Positions 17,348-27,117 are shown, counted from the stretch's first letter. The stretch is DNA of 64,000 nt from JACPRL01 sp035573715 (GCA_035573715.1 DATLZZ010000002.1:330422-394421); one strand, 5' to 3'. Numbers and translations: made by a program. Notes: generated by a model not told the origin, from the letters alone.

Positions 17348-18685
17348 ATGCGCTATCTCCCCAAGTCCGACGCTGAGCGCCGTGCCATGCTGGCCGAGCT
17401 CGGGCGCTCCTCGATGGAGGAGCTTTTCTCCTGCATCTCCGATAGCTACCACCTGAAAGCGCCGCTCAATCTGCCGGCGGCGATGTCGGAGTATGAAATC
17501 CTCGACTATTTCCGCCAGCGCGCCGCGGAGAACGGCGGCGACTACCTGCGCCTGCTGGGCGCCGGCGTCTACGACCATTTCCGCCCGGTGGTGATTGACG
17601 CGCTGCTTTCGCGCGGGGAGTGGTTCACCGCCTACACGCCCTATCAGGCCGAGATTTCTCAAGGCACGCTGCAAGCCATTTTTGAGTTTCAGACGATGAT
17701 GTGCCAGCTCACCGGCCAGGAAGTTGCCAACGCCTCGATGTACGACGGCTCGACCGCTCTGCCGGAAGCGGTGATGATGGCGATGCGCATCAACGGGCGA
17801 CACCGCGTGCTGGTGGCGAAGACCATTCACCCGGAATACCGCGAGGTGCTGCGTACTTACGCGCGCAACCAGAAGATGGAAATCACCGAGCTGCCTTACG
17901 CCAACAGCGGCCAGGTGGACGCCGCGGCTTTAGCCTCGCTCCTCAATGACCAGACCGCCGCCGTGGCCGTGCAGTCGCCCAACTTCTTCGGGTGCCTTGA
18001 AGAAATCCCGACACTGGCGGAGGCCGCGCACAAGCACGGCGCGCTTCTGATTGACGTCATCACCGAGCCGGTTTCGCTCGGCCTGCTGCGCCCGCCGGCG
18101 GAAGCCGACATCGTAGCGATGGAAACCCAGGGCCTGGGCCTCGCGCCCAGCTACGGGGGCCCGTACGCCGGCGTCATCGCCAGCAAAGAAAAGTTCGTCC
18201 GCAGCCTGCCCGGGCGGCTGGCCGGGCAGACGACCGACAGCGAAGGCCGCCGCGGCTTCGTGCTCACGCTGAGCACGCGCGAGCAGCACATCCGCCGCGA
18301 GAAAGCCACTTCCAACATTTGCACCAACCAGGCGCTCTGCGCGCTAGCCGTCACCATCTTTCTTTCTTTGTATGGCAAGCAAGGCCTGCGGGAGCTGGCC
18401 GAGCAGAACCTCGCCAAAGCCCACTACCTCGCTGACGAGCTTTCCAAGCTAGCGAGCGTGAAGCGGCGGTTTGCGGCGCCGTTCTTCAACGAGTTCGTCC
18501 TCCAGCTCGAGAAAGACGTCGCCCAGGTTCTGGCGCAACTTCAGCAACAGAAAATTCTGGGCGGTGTGGCGTTAAGCCGGTGGTACCCCGACTTGAAGAA
18601 CTCCTTGTTGGTTTGCGTAACCGAGACAGCCAAGCGCGCCGACCTCGACCGAGTGGTCGCCGCGTTCCGGACAGCATTGGGATGA
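17348..18685 (+). CDS. gcvPA: Glycine dehydrogenase (decarboxylating) subunit 1
   Basis: This is the N-terminal half of split P protein, which decarboxylates glycine and passes the aminomethyl group to lipoyl-GcvH. It is 445 aa, the usual size of GcvPA. Recognisable blocks are RYLPKSDAERRAML at the start, GAGVYDHFRPVVID (about 77-90), the YTPYQAEISQGTLQAIFEFQ block (about 97-116), and a C-terminal NEFVLQL segment. It does not bind PLP covalently; the lysine is in subunit 2. Its stop overlaps the ATG of gcvPB (ATGA). Confidence 0.97.
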   Translation: MRYLPKSDAERRAMLAELGRSSMEELFSCISDSYHLKAPLNLPAAMSEYEILDYFRQRAAENGGDYLRLLGAGVYDHFRPVVIDALLSRGEWFTAYTPYQAEISQGTLQAIFEFQTMMCQLTGQEVANASMYDGSTALPEAVMMAMRINGRHRVLVAKTIHPEYREVLRTYARNQKMEITELPYANSGQVDAAALASLLNDQTAAVAVQSPNFFGCLEEIPTLAEAAHKHGALLIDVITEPVSLGLLRPPAEADIVAMETQGLGLAPSYGGPYAGVIASKEKFVRSLPGRLAGQTTDSEGRRGFVLTLSTREQHIRREKATSNICTNQALCALAVTIFLSLYGKQGLRELAEQNLAKAHYLADELSKLASVKRRFAAPFFNEFVLQLEKDVAQVLAQLQQQKILGGVALSRWYPDLKNSLLVCVTETAKRADLDRVVAAFRTALG

Positions 18686-20175
18686 AAGCGCGACCGCATA
18701 TAACGCAGAGCGAAGCGCTGCTGTTTGAAAAGAGCTCGCCGGGCAAGCACGGCTACCGGTTGCCGCCGCTGGACGTCCCGCCGGTGGACGCGGCGAAGGC
18801 GCTGGGCGCGGACCAACTGCGCGCGCAGATTGAAGGCTTCCCCGAACTCAGCGAAATCGAAGTCATCCGCCACTTCACGCGGCTTTCCACCTGGAACTAC
18901 GGCGTCGACACCGGAATGTACCCGCTGGGCTCGTGCACGATGAAGTACAACCCGCGCATCAATGAAGTCGTCGCGCGGTTGGCCGGCCTGGCCACCGAGC
19001 ATCCCGCGCAGCCCGATGAGCTGAGCCAGGGCTGCCTCAAGGTGATGCAACTGCTGTCGCGTTGTCTGCTGGAAATCACCGGCATGGACGCAATCACGCT
19101 CCAGCCCGCCGCCGGCGCCCACGGCGAGCTGACCGGCGTGCTGCTGACGCGCGCGTATCTGGAGAGCATGGGCAACCCGCGCGAAGTCGTGTTGATACCC
19201 GACTCCGCCCACGGCACCAACCCGGCCACGGCGGCCATCGCCGGCTACCGCGTCGAAAACATCAAGTCGTGGAAGGATGGGCGGCTCGACCTCGACTCGC
19301 TCCGCGGCCACATGAGCAACAAAGTCGCGGCGCTGATGATTACCAACCCCAACACGCTCGGCATCTTCGAAGACAAGATTCACAAGATTGCCGACATCGT
19401 CCACGAGCACGGCGCGCTGCTTTACATGGACGGCGCCAACATGAACGCGCTGGCGGGCGTGGCGCGCCCCGGCGATTTCGGGGTGGACATTCTCCACCTC
19501 AACCTGCACAAAACTTTTTCCACGCCGCACGGGGGCGGCGGGCCGGGCGCCGGTCCGGTGGCGGTGAAGAAGTTCCTCGAGCCCTTCCTGCCCGTGCCGC
19601 AACTCGAAGAAGCCGATGGCTGCTTGCGCCTGAGCTACAACCGCCCGCAGTCCATCGGCCGCGTGCGCGCCTACATCGGCAACTTCGGCGTGCTGGTGCG
19701 GGCACTGGCCTACATCCTCGCCAACGGCCCCGACGGCATCCGCCAGACCACGCACGACGCGGTGCTCAACGCCAACTACATTCGCAAGAAGCTGGAGGAC
19801 GCCTACGACCTGCCCTATTCAACGCCGTCGCTGCACGAGTGTGTCTTCAGCGACAAGAAGCAGCTCAAGCACGGGGTCAACACGGTGGACATCGCCAAGC
19901 GTCTGATTGACTACGGTTTCCACCCTTACACCGTAGCCTTCCCGCTCATTGTCCACGGCGCGCTGATGATTGAGCCGACGGAAAGCGAGAGCCGCGAAGA
20001 GCTCGATTTTTTCATCGAAGCGATGCTGGCCATCGCCCGCGAAGCCGAAACCAATCCTGAACTCGTCAAGACCGCCCCGCACACCACCCGCGTCAAGCGT
20101 CTGGACGAAGTCACCGCCAACCGCAAGCCCATCCTGCGCTGGAAGCCCGCCCCGCCTCCCGAAGCCGCTGACTAG
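18682..20175 (+). CDS. gcvPB: Glycine dehydrogenase (decarboxylating) subunit 2
   Basis: This is the PLP-bearing half of the split P protein, 497 aa from ATG 18682, which overlaps the gcvPA stop. The PLP lysine is K277 in LNLHKTFSTPHGGGGPG. LGSCTMKYNPRIN (about 88-100) and the HGTNPATAAIAGY block are standard. The frame is open upstream inside gcvPA, but the coupled ATG and the MKARPHITQSEALLFE start fit the family. With GcvT and GcvH it makes all dedicated glycine cleavage proteins; the shared L protein (lipoamide dehydrogenase) is not in the window. Its stop codon shares a CTAG with the stop of the convergent M48 gene. Confidence 0.97.
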   Translation: MKARPHITQSEALLFEKSSPGKHGYRLPPLDVPPVDAAKALGADQLRAQIEGFPELSEIEVIRHFTRLSTWNYGVDTGMYPLGSCTMKYNPRINEVVARLAGLATEHPAQPDELSQGCLKVMQLLSRCLLEITGMDAITLQPAAGAHGELTGVLLTRAYLESMGNPREVVLIPDSAHGTNPATAAIAGYRVENIKSWKDGRLDLDSLRGHMSNKVAALMITNPNTLGIFEDKIHKIADIVHEHGALLYMDGANMNALAGVARPGDFGVDILHLNLHKTFSTPHGGGGPGAGPVAVKKFLEPFLPVPQLEEADGCLRLSYNRPQSIGRVRAYIGNFGVLVRALAYILANGPDGIRQTTHDAVLNANYIRKKLEDAYDLPYSTPSLHECVFSDKKQLKHGVNTVDIAKRLIDYGFHPYTVAFPLIVHGALMIEPTESESREELDFFIEAMLAIAREAETNPELVKTAPHTTRVKRLDEVTANRKPILRWKPAPPPEAAD

Positions 20176-21512
20176 CGGAAGCGGATGGAATCGAGAATCT
20201 GCGAGAAGACCGAGTTGTAATACCGTGCGTCGGATTCCGGCACCACGAAGATGGCGTAGAACAGTCCATCCGGCAGCCGCACGGTGATCAACATATCGGT
20301 CTCGCGCTCGCCTTTGAGGGGCGAGTTCCCCACTAACTGTGTGGCAATGGCGGCGCGGCCGCCGACGCGCGCCCGCTGATGACTCACCTCGCGCATCCCG
20401 GGGTTCTGCTGGAGAATCTGCCGCACCAGCCGGTTGGTGGCCTGCTCGAGGTCGTCGTGCGGGTCATCGAGCTCCACCAGGTTGATGAGCACGCCGTGCG
20501 ACATCCCCTGCGGGCTGACCCCGCCCGCGGGCGCGAACGCCACCTGCGTCCCGCTCTCGTAGACCTTCCAGTTGTCGGGATAGCCGATGATGAACTCGGG
20601 ATGCCGGTACGCCTTCAGGTTGGGCGACGGTAATTCACTCGGCCGCCCCGGCTGCCTTTGCCCCGCCGGAGTGCCCGTGCCCGTCTTGGGCGGCGGCAGG
20701 CTGGCGACGTAGCGGCGGATGGAGCGGAAGTCCTCCGAGTCGCGCCGCGGGTTTTCCTGCCCGCCCAGTTTGGCGCGCTCGGCCTCGATCTTCTGCTGGC
20801 GGTTGTCGGGATTCGGGTGGCTGGAGAAGAACTCGATGCTGCGGCTCTTGTGCCGCTTCTGGAGCACGTCGAAAAAGTCCGCCATCGCCTTGGTGTCGTA
20901 GTTGGTGTCGTAAAGAATCTGCGTGCCCATCAGGTCGGCCTGGGTCTCGGCCGTGCGGGTGAACTTGAGAAACACGCTGCTGAATCCGACTTGAATTCCC
21001 AGCGCCGCGAGTTGCGCCGCCGTGCCCCCGCCTTCCAGCGACCCGCCCAGAACCGCCAGCGGCGCCGCCGCCACATAGGCTTTGGTCAACTGGTTGGTGC
21101 CGTGGCGCAGGGCCACGTGGGAGATTTCGTGCGCCATCACGCCCGCCAGCTGCGCTTCATTCTCCGCCGCTTCAATCGTGCCGCGGTTGATGTAGATGGG
21201 CCCGCCCGGCAGCGCAAAAGCGTTGATGTCGCCCTGGTTCACGACTTTGAAGTGATAGGGGAACTTCGCTCCCGGCGCTTTGGCCGCCAGCTTCTGGCCC
21301 AGCCGGTTGACGTAGTCGTCCACCACGCGGTCGTTCAGCATCGGGAGTTGCTGCTCGGCTTCCTTGGCGGCCTCGCGGCCGAATTCAATGTCCTTGTCGG
21401 TGCTGAAAAGGTTCCAGCCCGACTTCAACCGGGTGCGCTCGGCCAGCAGCGGAGTCGCCGCCAGCAGCCCCGCCAGCAGGACACTGAGCAGTTGTCGCGC
21501 TTCGCGCTGCAT
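20172..21512 (-). CDS. Exported M48-family metallopeptidase
   Basis: This is a periplasmic zinc peptidase related to BepA/LoiP, which act on outer-membrane protein quality control. It is 446 aa from ATG 21512, which has GAGGTG upstream; longer starts lack a ribosome site. Signal peptide is residues 1-24. The zinc motif is H128-E-I-S-H132 and the third ligand E189 lies in RTAETQADLMG. The HPNPDNRQQKI block follows. After a Pro/Gly-rich linker (about 240-270), residues 275-446 form an extra domain resembling a PsbP/MOG1-like stress domain, ending in a strand-rich segment. There is no TPR region as in BepA. It stands alone and converges with gcvPB. Confidence 0.88.
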   Translation of the reverse strand: MQREARQLLSVLLAGLLAATPLLAERTRLKSGWNLFSTDKDIEFGREAAKEAEQQLPMLNDRVVDDYVNRLGQKLAAKAPGAKFPYHFKVVNQGDINAFALPGGPIYINRGTIEAAENEAQLAGVMAHEISHVALRHGTNQLTKAYVAAAPLAVLGGSLEGGGTAAQLAALGIQVGFSSVFLKFTRTAETQADLMGTQILYDTNYDTKAMADFFDVLQKRHKSRSIEFFSSHPNPDNRQQKIEAERAKLGGQENPRRDSEDFRSIRRYVASLPPPKTGTGTPAGQRQPGRPSELPSPNLKAYRHPEFIIGYPDNWKVYESGTQVAFAPAGGVSPQGMSHGVLINLVELDDPHDDLEQATNRLVRQILQQNPGMREVSHQRARVGGRAAIATQLVGNSPLKGERETDMLITVRLPDGLFYAIFVVPESDARYYNSVFSQILDSIRFR

Positions 21513-21776
21513 AGGCACCTCCCGGTGCTCTTTTTCTATGATGGCAGTGGGCCCCATTCGGTTGGCAGATTGTGGCATAGGCTTGAGGGTCGTGCCAATG
21601 GCGACGGCGGGGGCACTCCGCGCATCCAATTTGGCGCTTGCCTTCCAGCCGCTGACTGGGTTAGTTTGACCTCGGAATCAATGCGAGCGCGCGGACGGCC
21701 CACTCCTGTTTCCCCGCAGCCGGTAGCCTCAGCGAACGGGACTGCCGCGCCCGCCATCTAATACGCGGAGAGAGCC

Positions 21777-22721
21777 ATGCCGCTTCAAAAAACCGACAAA
21801 ATCTGGCACAACGGCCGCTTCATTGACTGGGACGACGCCACCATCCACATTGCTTCGCACGTGGTGAGCTACGGCTCGGCGCTGTTTGAAGGCACGCGCT
21901 GCTACGCCCTGCCGGGCGGCCCGGCGATTTTCCGCCTCCGAGAGCACACCCAGCGGCTGCTGAATTCGTGTCGCATCTACCGCATCCAGCTTCCCTACTC
22001 GCTCGATGACCTGATGCAGGCCCAGGTCGAGCTGGTGCGCATCAACAAGATGCCGCACTGCTACATCCGCCCGATTGTGCTGCGCGGCTACGGCGAAGTC
22101 GGCGTCAACCCCTTCAACGCCCCCATCGAAGTCTACATCGCCTGCTGGCCCTGGGGCGGCTATCTGGGTGAGGATGCGGTGACCAAGGGGGTGGACGTTT
22201 GCATCTCCTCCTGGGTGCGCATTGCGCCCAACACCCTGCCGGCCATGGCCAAGAGCGCCGCCAACTACATGAACGCCCAGCTCATCAAGATGGAGGCGCT
22301 GACCAACGGTTACGTGGAAGGTATCGCGCTCGACGAGGCCGGGCACGTCAGCGAAGGCAGCGGCGAAAACATTTTCGTCGTCCGCGACGCCACGCTCTAC
22401 ACCCCGCCGCTCACCAGCTCGGTGCTGCCCGGCATCACCCGCGACACCATCATCACCCTGGCGCGCGACTTCGACATTCCCGTGCGCGAAGAACCCATCC
22501 CGCGCGAGATGCTCTACATCGCCGACGAAGTTTTCTTCACCGGCACCGCCGCCGAGATTACGCCGGTGCGCTCCATTGACCGCATCCCCGTCGGCCGCGG
22601 CCTGCCCGGGCCTATCACCCGCAAGCTTCAGGACGAATTCTTCGGCATCATCAAGGGCACGCGCCCCGACCGCTACGGCTGGCTCACGCCCATCAACCAA
22701 CCGGTGACCGCCCCGCGCTAG
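21777..22721 (+). CDS. ilvE: Branched-chain amino acid aminotransferase
   Basis: This PLP enzyme performs the last transamination in Val, Leu and Ile synthesis, or the first step of their breakdown. The product is 314 aa with a GGAGAGA site upstream of ATG. It is a fold-type IV aminotransferase, with PLP lysine K159 (at the E. coli IlvE position) in MAKSAANYM. The early GSALFEGTRCY block (33-43) and EGSGENIFVV are characteristic of IlvE rather than D-amino acid transaminase or aminodeoxychorismate lyase. It stands alone between divergent M48 and co-directional pilT. Confidence 0.94.
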   Translation: MPLQKTDKIWHNGRFIDWDDATIHIASHVVSYGSALFEGTRCYALPGGPAIFRLREHTQRLLNSCRIYRIQLPYSLDDLMQAQVELVRINKMPHCYIRPIVLRGYGEVGVNPFNAPIEVYIACWPWGGYLGEDAVTKGVDVCISSWVRIAPNTLPAMAKSAANYMNAQLIKMEALTNGYVEGIALDEAGHVSEGSGENIFVVRDATLYTPPLTSSVLPGITRDTIITLARDFDIPVREEPIPREMLYIADEVFFTGTAAEITPVRSIDRIPVGRGLPGPITRKLQDEFFGIIKGTRPDRYGWLTPINQPVTAPR

Positions 22722-22748
22722 CTGGACTCCCGCCAACGCTCAGTTTGG

Positions 22749-22778
22749 TTGACTTTGGTGGGGGGGGTGTGCTAGCGT
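22749..22778 (+). promoter_or_regulatory. Candidate promoter of pilT-recX-alaS
   Basis: TTGACT at 22749-22754 and TAGCGT at 22773-22778 have an 18-bp spacer that contains a run of G. The -10 match is weak. A small inverted repeat (CGCCT/AGGCG) follows before the pilT ribosome site. Confidence 0.3.
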
Positions 22779-22802
22779 CCGCCTACGGCAGGCGAGGAAA
22801 CC

Positions 22803-23927
22803 ATGAATATTGACGATCTGTTGCGCATGGCGGTGGAGCGCAAGGCCTCCGACCTCCACCTCAAAGTCGGCAACCATCCCTACCTGCGCATTGACGGCAC
22901 CCTGGGCGCCATCACCGACCTGCCGCGCGTCTCGCCGGAAGACATGCTGTCGATGGCCTTCAGCATGATGACCAACCGGCAGAAGCAGAAATTCAAGGAA
23001 ACCGCCGAGCTCGACATGGCCTACGGCGTCGCCGGCCTGGGGCGGTTCCGCGTCAACATCTTCCAGCAGCGCGGCAACGTCGGCATGGTGCTGCGCGTCA
23101 TCCCGACCAAGATTCAGACTATCGAGGAGCTGCACCTCCCCAAGGTGCTCGAACGCATCTGCGAGGAGCAGCGCGGGCTGGTGCTGGTTACTGGCACCAC
23201 CGGCAGCGGCAAGTCCACCACGCTGGCGGCGATGATCGACCGCATCAACTCCAGCCGCGCCGATCACATCATCACCATCGAAGACCCCATCGAGTTCCTG
23301 CACCGCGACAAGAAGGGCTTCGTCAACCAGCGCGAGGTCGAAGTCGACACCGCCAGCTTCCCCATCGCCCTGCGCGCCGCCCTCCGCCAGGACCCCGACG
23401 TGATTCTGGTCGGCGAAATGCGCGACCTGGAAACCATCCAGACCGCGCTGCTGGCCGCCGAAACCGGCCACATGGTCTTCTCCACCCTGCACACCCTGGA
23501 CGCGACGGAAACCATCCAGCGCATCATCGCGGTGTTCCCGCCGCCGGAGCAGAAGCAGATTCGGCTGCTGCTGGCCTCCACCCTGAAGGCCGTCATCTCC
23601 CAGCGGCTGGTGCGGCGCTCCGACGGCAAGGGGCGCGTGCCCGCGGTCGAAGTCCTCATCGCCACCGCCTACGTCCGCGACTGCATCATCAACCCGGAAA
23701 AGACCCGCCTCATCCACGACGCCATCGCCACCGGCACCTCCCAGTACGGGATGCAGACCTTCGACCAGTCGCTCTACGACCTCTACACCAACGGCCTCAT
23801 CACCTACGAGGAAGCCCTGCTGCGCGCCACCAACATCGACGAGTTCAAGCTCCGCGTCCAGGGCATCCGCACTACCGCCGACGCCGCCCGCGAGGAAATG
23901 GAGCGGGCCATGCGCGACGAACGCTGA
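22803..23927 (+). CDS. pilT: Type IV pilus retraction ATPase PilT
   Basis: This hexameric cytoplasmic ATPase powers retraction of type IV pili and hence twitching and DNA uptake. The product is 374 aa. The N-terminal PAS-like domain begins MNIDDLLRMAVERKASDLHLKVG-style (ASDLHLKVG at 15-23). Walker A is GTTGSGKS at 131-138, followed by the Asp-box and a Walker B ending LVGEMRD (E205). The His box is around HMVFSTLHT. The C-terminal NPEKTRLIHDAI block takes the place of the AIRNLIRE motif. No other pilus gene lies nearby, so the rest of the machine must be encoded elsewhere. The stop overlaps the apparent CTG start of recX. Confidence 0.95.
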   Translation: MNIDDLLRMAVERKASDLHLKVGNHPYLRIDGTLGAITDLPRVSPEDMLSMAFSMMTNRQKQKFKETAELDMAYGVAGLGRFRVNIFQQRGNVGMVLRVIPTKIQTIEELHLPKVLERICEEQRGLVLVTGTTGSGKSTTLAAMIDRINSSRADHIITIEDPIEFLHRDKKGFVNQREVEVDTASFPIALRAALRQDPDVILVGEMRDLETIQTALLAAETGHMVFSTLHTLDATETIQRIIAVFPPPEQKQIRLLLASTLKAVISQRLVRRSDGKGRVPAVEVLIATAYVRDCIINPEKTRLIHDAIATGTSQYGMQTFDQSLYDLYTNGLITYEEALLRATNIDEFKLRVQGIRTTADAAREEMERAMRDER

Positions 23928-24448
23928 AAAAACCACCGCGCCGCCTCGCTCTGGAAGCTCTGGAAGAATATGCGCTGCGCGCTCTGGCGCGCCGTGCGCA
24001 TTCCACCGCTGAGCTCCGCGGCAAGCTGAAGCTGCGAGCCCTGTCGCCCGCCGATGCGGAGCGCGTACTTGCCTCCCTAACCGAGCGGGGCTGGCTGGAT
24101 GACCGCCGCTTTGCTCACGGCTACGCCCGCTCGCGGGCCGCGCGCCGCTACGGCCGCTTTCGTATCGCGCGCGAGCTGCGCCGCCGCGGCCTGAGTGAAG
24201 AACTCATCGAAGAAGCCCTGGCGGAGATCTTCCCCAGCGAGCGCGAGGAGCGGGCCCTGGTGCGTAAGCGCCTGGAGCGCCGCCTGCGCGGCAAGCCGCA
24301 GCCCTACTCCGACAAGCTGCTGCGCTCCCTTTACGCCAGTCTGTTGCGGGCCGGTTTTGCCTCTGCGATAATACGGGACGAGTTGTTCCGACGAACGCGG
24401 CGAACTGTGGAGGAGGAACCCACGCCGCTCGAGGACGAACAGGCGTGA
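23924..24448 (+). CDS. recX: Regulatory protein RecX (probable CTG start)
   Basis: RecX modulates RecA filaments. The frame between pilT and alaS encodes three-helix RecX repeats: LEALEEYALRALARRAHSTAEL, then GWLDDRRFAHGYARSRAA, GRFRIARELRRRGLSEELIEEAL and a C-terminal KPQPYSDKLLRSLYASLLRAGFASAIIRDEL region. No ATG, GTG or TTG occurs in frame before 24260, far inside the protein, and the frame has no stop in the last part of pilT. The CTG at 23924 forms a CTGA overlap with the pilT stop and gives 174 aa, the normal RecX size. I therefore take CTG as the start; a base error near the A6 run at 23927-23932 is the alternative. The stop overlaps alaS as GTGA. RecX beside alaS is a common arrangement. 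Confidence 0.8.
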   Translation: MKKPPRRLALEALEEYALRALARRAHSTAELRGKLKLRALSPADAERVLASLTERGWLDDRRFAHGYARSRAARRYGRFRIARELRRRGLSEELIEEALAEIFPSEREERALVRKRLERRLRGKPQPYSDKLLRSLYASLLRAGFASAIIRDELFRRTRRTVEEEPTPLEDEQA

Positions 24449-27117
24449 AGGCCAACGACATCCGCCGCAGTTTTCTTGACTTTTTCGCCGCCCGCGGGCA
24501 CCGCATCCTGCGCTCCAGCTCGCTCGTCCCTGCCGCCGACCCGACGCTGCTCTTCACCAACGCCGGGATGAACCAGTTCAAGGACGTTTTTCTCGGCCTG
24601 GAGCGCCGCGACTACAACCGTGCCACCACCTCGCAGAAGTGCCTGCGGGTCAGCGGCAAGCACAACGACCTCGAAAACGTCGGCCGCACCACGCGCCACC
24701 ACACCTTCTTCGAGATGCTGGGGAATTTTTCCTTCGGCGATTACTTCAAGCGCGAGGCCATCCAGTTCGCCTGGGAGTTGATGGTCGACGTCTACAAGCT
24801 CGACCCCGCCAGGCTCTACCCCACCGTGTTTCGCGAGGACGACGAGGCCTTCAGCATCTGGGAAAGGGACATCGGCGTGCCGACGAGCCGCATCTTCCGC
24901 CTGGGCGAAGAAGACAACTTCTGGGCTATGGGCGAGACCGGGCCCTGCGGGCCGTGCTCCGAGCTGCAATACGACTTCGGCCCGGAGGCCAGCGACCTCG
25001 GGCACCAAGACTGCCAGTTTCCCTGCGAATGCGGCCGCTACGTCGAGCTATGGAACCTGGTCTTTATGCAGTTCAACCGCGACGCCAGCGGGAAGCAGAC
25101 GCTGCTGCCCAAGCCTTCCGTGGACACCGGCGCGGGCCTCGAGCGCCTGGCGGCGGCCTTGCAAGGCAAACTCTCGAACTACGACACCGATTTGTTTTAT
25201 CCGCTCATCGAGCACGCCGCCGAGATGGCCGACAAGGACTACGGGGATGACCCGCGCGCCGACACGGCGCTGCGGGTCATCGCCGACCACAGCCGCGCCG
25301 CCGCCTTCGTCGTCGGCGACGGCGTCCTGCCTTCGAACGAAGGCCGCGGCTACGTTCTGCGCAAGATTGTCCGCCGGGCGATTGACTACGGCCGGCAGAT
25401 CGGCCTCGACAAACCGTTTCTGTTTGAAATGGCCGGCCGTGTCGCCGAGCTGATGCGCGAGCCCTACCCGGAGCTGCTCGAATCTCTCCAGCGCATCTCG
25501 ACGGTCATCAAGGCGGAAGAGGAAAAGTACTCCCGCCTGGTTGAGCCCGGCCTGGCCAACCTTGAGAAGTTTATGCGCGAGCGCAAGAGCGAGGCCGTGG
25601 GGGCGGAAGAGTTGTTCTACGCTTACGGAACGCTCGGTTTGCGTCCGGATTTCATCGATGACTGGGCGCAGAGCCGCGGGCTGCGCGTTGCGCCGGATGC
25701 TGCCAAGGGCATGCAGCGACTGCTCGATGAAGAGCGCGAGCGGGCGAAGGCGTCGTGGAAGGGAGTGGGAAAGGAAGTCGCCAGCCCCATCTACCAGGAG
25801 TTGGCGCGCAAGCACCCCACGGTTTTCGATGGCTACACGCAGACGACGTCGCGCGACTGCCGCATCGTAGCCATTGTCACCAAAGAAGGCGCGGTAAAAG
25901 AGCTGCCCCCCGGCGCCGAGGGAGAAATAGTTCTTGACCACACGCCCTTCTACGCTGAGTCGGGCGGGCAGATTGGCGACACCGGCAAGCTGTTCGACCC
26001 CGAGGGCAACCTCGAAGTGGCCGACGTTCTGACCTGCTACCACCCGCTGATGGCGATCAACGCCCACAAGGTGCGCGCCCGCGAACGCCTCGCCGTGGGC
26101 GACCGCGTCCTGGCGGTGGTGGACGCCGAAGCCCGCCACGCCACCATGCGCAACCACACCGGCACGCACCTGCTGCATGCGGCGCTGCGGCGCGTACTGG
26201 GGCCGCACGTGAAGCAATCGGGCTCGCTGGTGGCGCCCGACCGGCTGCGGTTCGACTTTACCCACTACGCCGCGCTCGATCCCGAGGAGTTGGAGGAAAT
26301 CGAGCGGCAAGTGAATGAGCAAATCCTCCGCGACAACCCGGTGACCGAGGAGCGCATGGACCTCGACGCCGCCCTGCGCTCGGGGGCGCTGGCCTTCTTC
26401 GGCGACAAGTATCCGGAAAAAAACGTCCGCGTCATCACCATTCCCGACCCGGCGGAAGAGAGCGGGTTCTTCAGCAAGGAGCTTTGCGGGGGCACGCACG
26501 TGCGGCATACCGGCCAGATTGGCGTGCTCAAAGTGGTGAGCGAATCGAGCAGTGCCGCCGGCATCCGCCGCGTTGAGGCCATCACGGGCGCGCGGGCGCT
26601 GGAGTCCTACCAGCAGGCGCTCGAGAGCCTGCGCCGGGTTGCCACCACGCTGCGCGTGAGCGAAGCGGAAGTGGTAGAAGCGGTAGACCGCCTCACGCAG
26701 CACACCAAGCAGCTCGAAAAGCAGTTGCAAGCCGCCAAGGAGCGCAGCGCCCGCTCGCAGGTGGATGACCTGGTCGAGCAAGTGCGGCGGGTGAAAGACG
26801 TCGGAGTGCTCTCCGCTCAAGTGCAGGACATTGACACAGCCACCCTGCGCGCCCTGGTGGACACGCTGCGACAGAAGCTCGGCTCGGGCGTCGTGGCGCT
26901 GGGCACGACGACCAACGGCAAAGTAGCGCTTATCGTTGGCGTAACCAAGGATCTGACCAGCCGGCTCCACGCCGGGAAGATCGTCAAGGAAGTCGCCCAG
27001 CGCGTCGGAGGCTCGGGCGGCGGCCGGCCCGATCTGGCCGAAGCCGGCGGCAAGGATCCGGCGCAACTCCAACAGGCGCTTGAGGATGTCTACCGGATTG
27101 TGGAAAAAATGCTTTGA
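24445..27117 (+). CDS. alaS: Alanyl-tRNA synthetase
   Basis: AlaS charges tRNA-Ala with alanine and hydrolyses mischarged Ser/Gly. The product is 890 aa with GTG start overlapping recX. The class II catalytic domain (1-240) includes FTNAGMNQFKDVFLG, ATTSQKCLRVSGKHNDL and ELWNLVFMQFNR. The editing domain has zinc ligands H571 and H575 (HTGTH) and C681 with H685 (CGGTH). The C-terminal DHHA1-type domain includes GSGGGRPDLAEAGGKD. All active-site blocks look intact. Confidence 0.98.
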   Translation: MKANDIRRSFLDFFAARGHRILRSSSLVPAADPTLLFTNAGMNQFKDVFLGLERRDYNRATTSQKCLRVSGKHNDLENVGRTTRHHTFFEMLGNFSFGDYFKREAIQFAWELMVDVYKLDPARLYPTVFREDDEAFSIWERDIGVPTSRIFRLGEEDNFWAMGETGPCGPCSELQYDFGPEASDLGHQDCQFPCECGRYVELWNLVFMQFNRDASGKQTLLPKPSVDTGAGLERLAAALQGKLSNYDTDLFYPLIEHAAEMADKDYGDDPRADTALRVIADHSRAAAFVVGDGVLPSNEGRGYVLRKIVRRAIDYGRQIGLDKPFLFEMAGRVAELMREPYPELLESLQRISTVIKAEEEKYSRLVEPGLANLEKFMRERKSEAVGAEELFYAYGTLGLRPDFIDDWAQSRGLRVAPDAAKGMQRLLDEERERAKASWKGVGKEVASPIYQELARKHPTVFDGYTQTTSRDCRIVAIVTKEGAVKELPPGAEGEIVLDHTPFYAESGGQIGDTGKLFDPEGNLEVADVLTCYHPLMAINAHKVRARERLAVGDRVLAVVDAEARHATMRNHTGTHLLHAALRRVLGPHVKQSGSLVAPDRLRFDFTHYAALDPEELEEIERQVNEQILRDNPVTEERMDLDAALRSGALAFFGDKYPEKNVRVITIPDPAEESGFFSKELCGGTHVRHTGQIGVLKVVSESSSAAGIRRVEAITGARALESYQQALESLRRVATTLRVSEAEVVEAVDRLTQHTKQLEKQLQAAKERSARSQVDDLVEQVRRVKDVGVLSAQVQDIDTATLRALVDTLRQKLGSGVVALGTTTNGKVALIVGVTKDLTSRLHAGKIVKEVAQRVGGSGGGRPDLAEAGGKDPAQLQQALEDVYRIVEKML

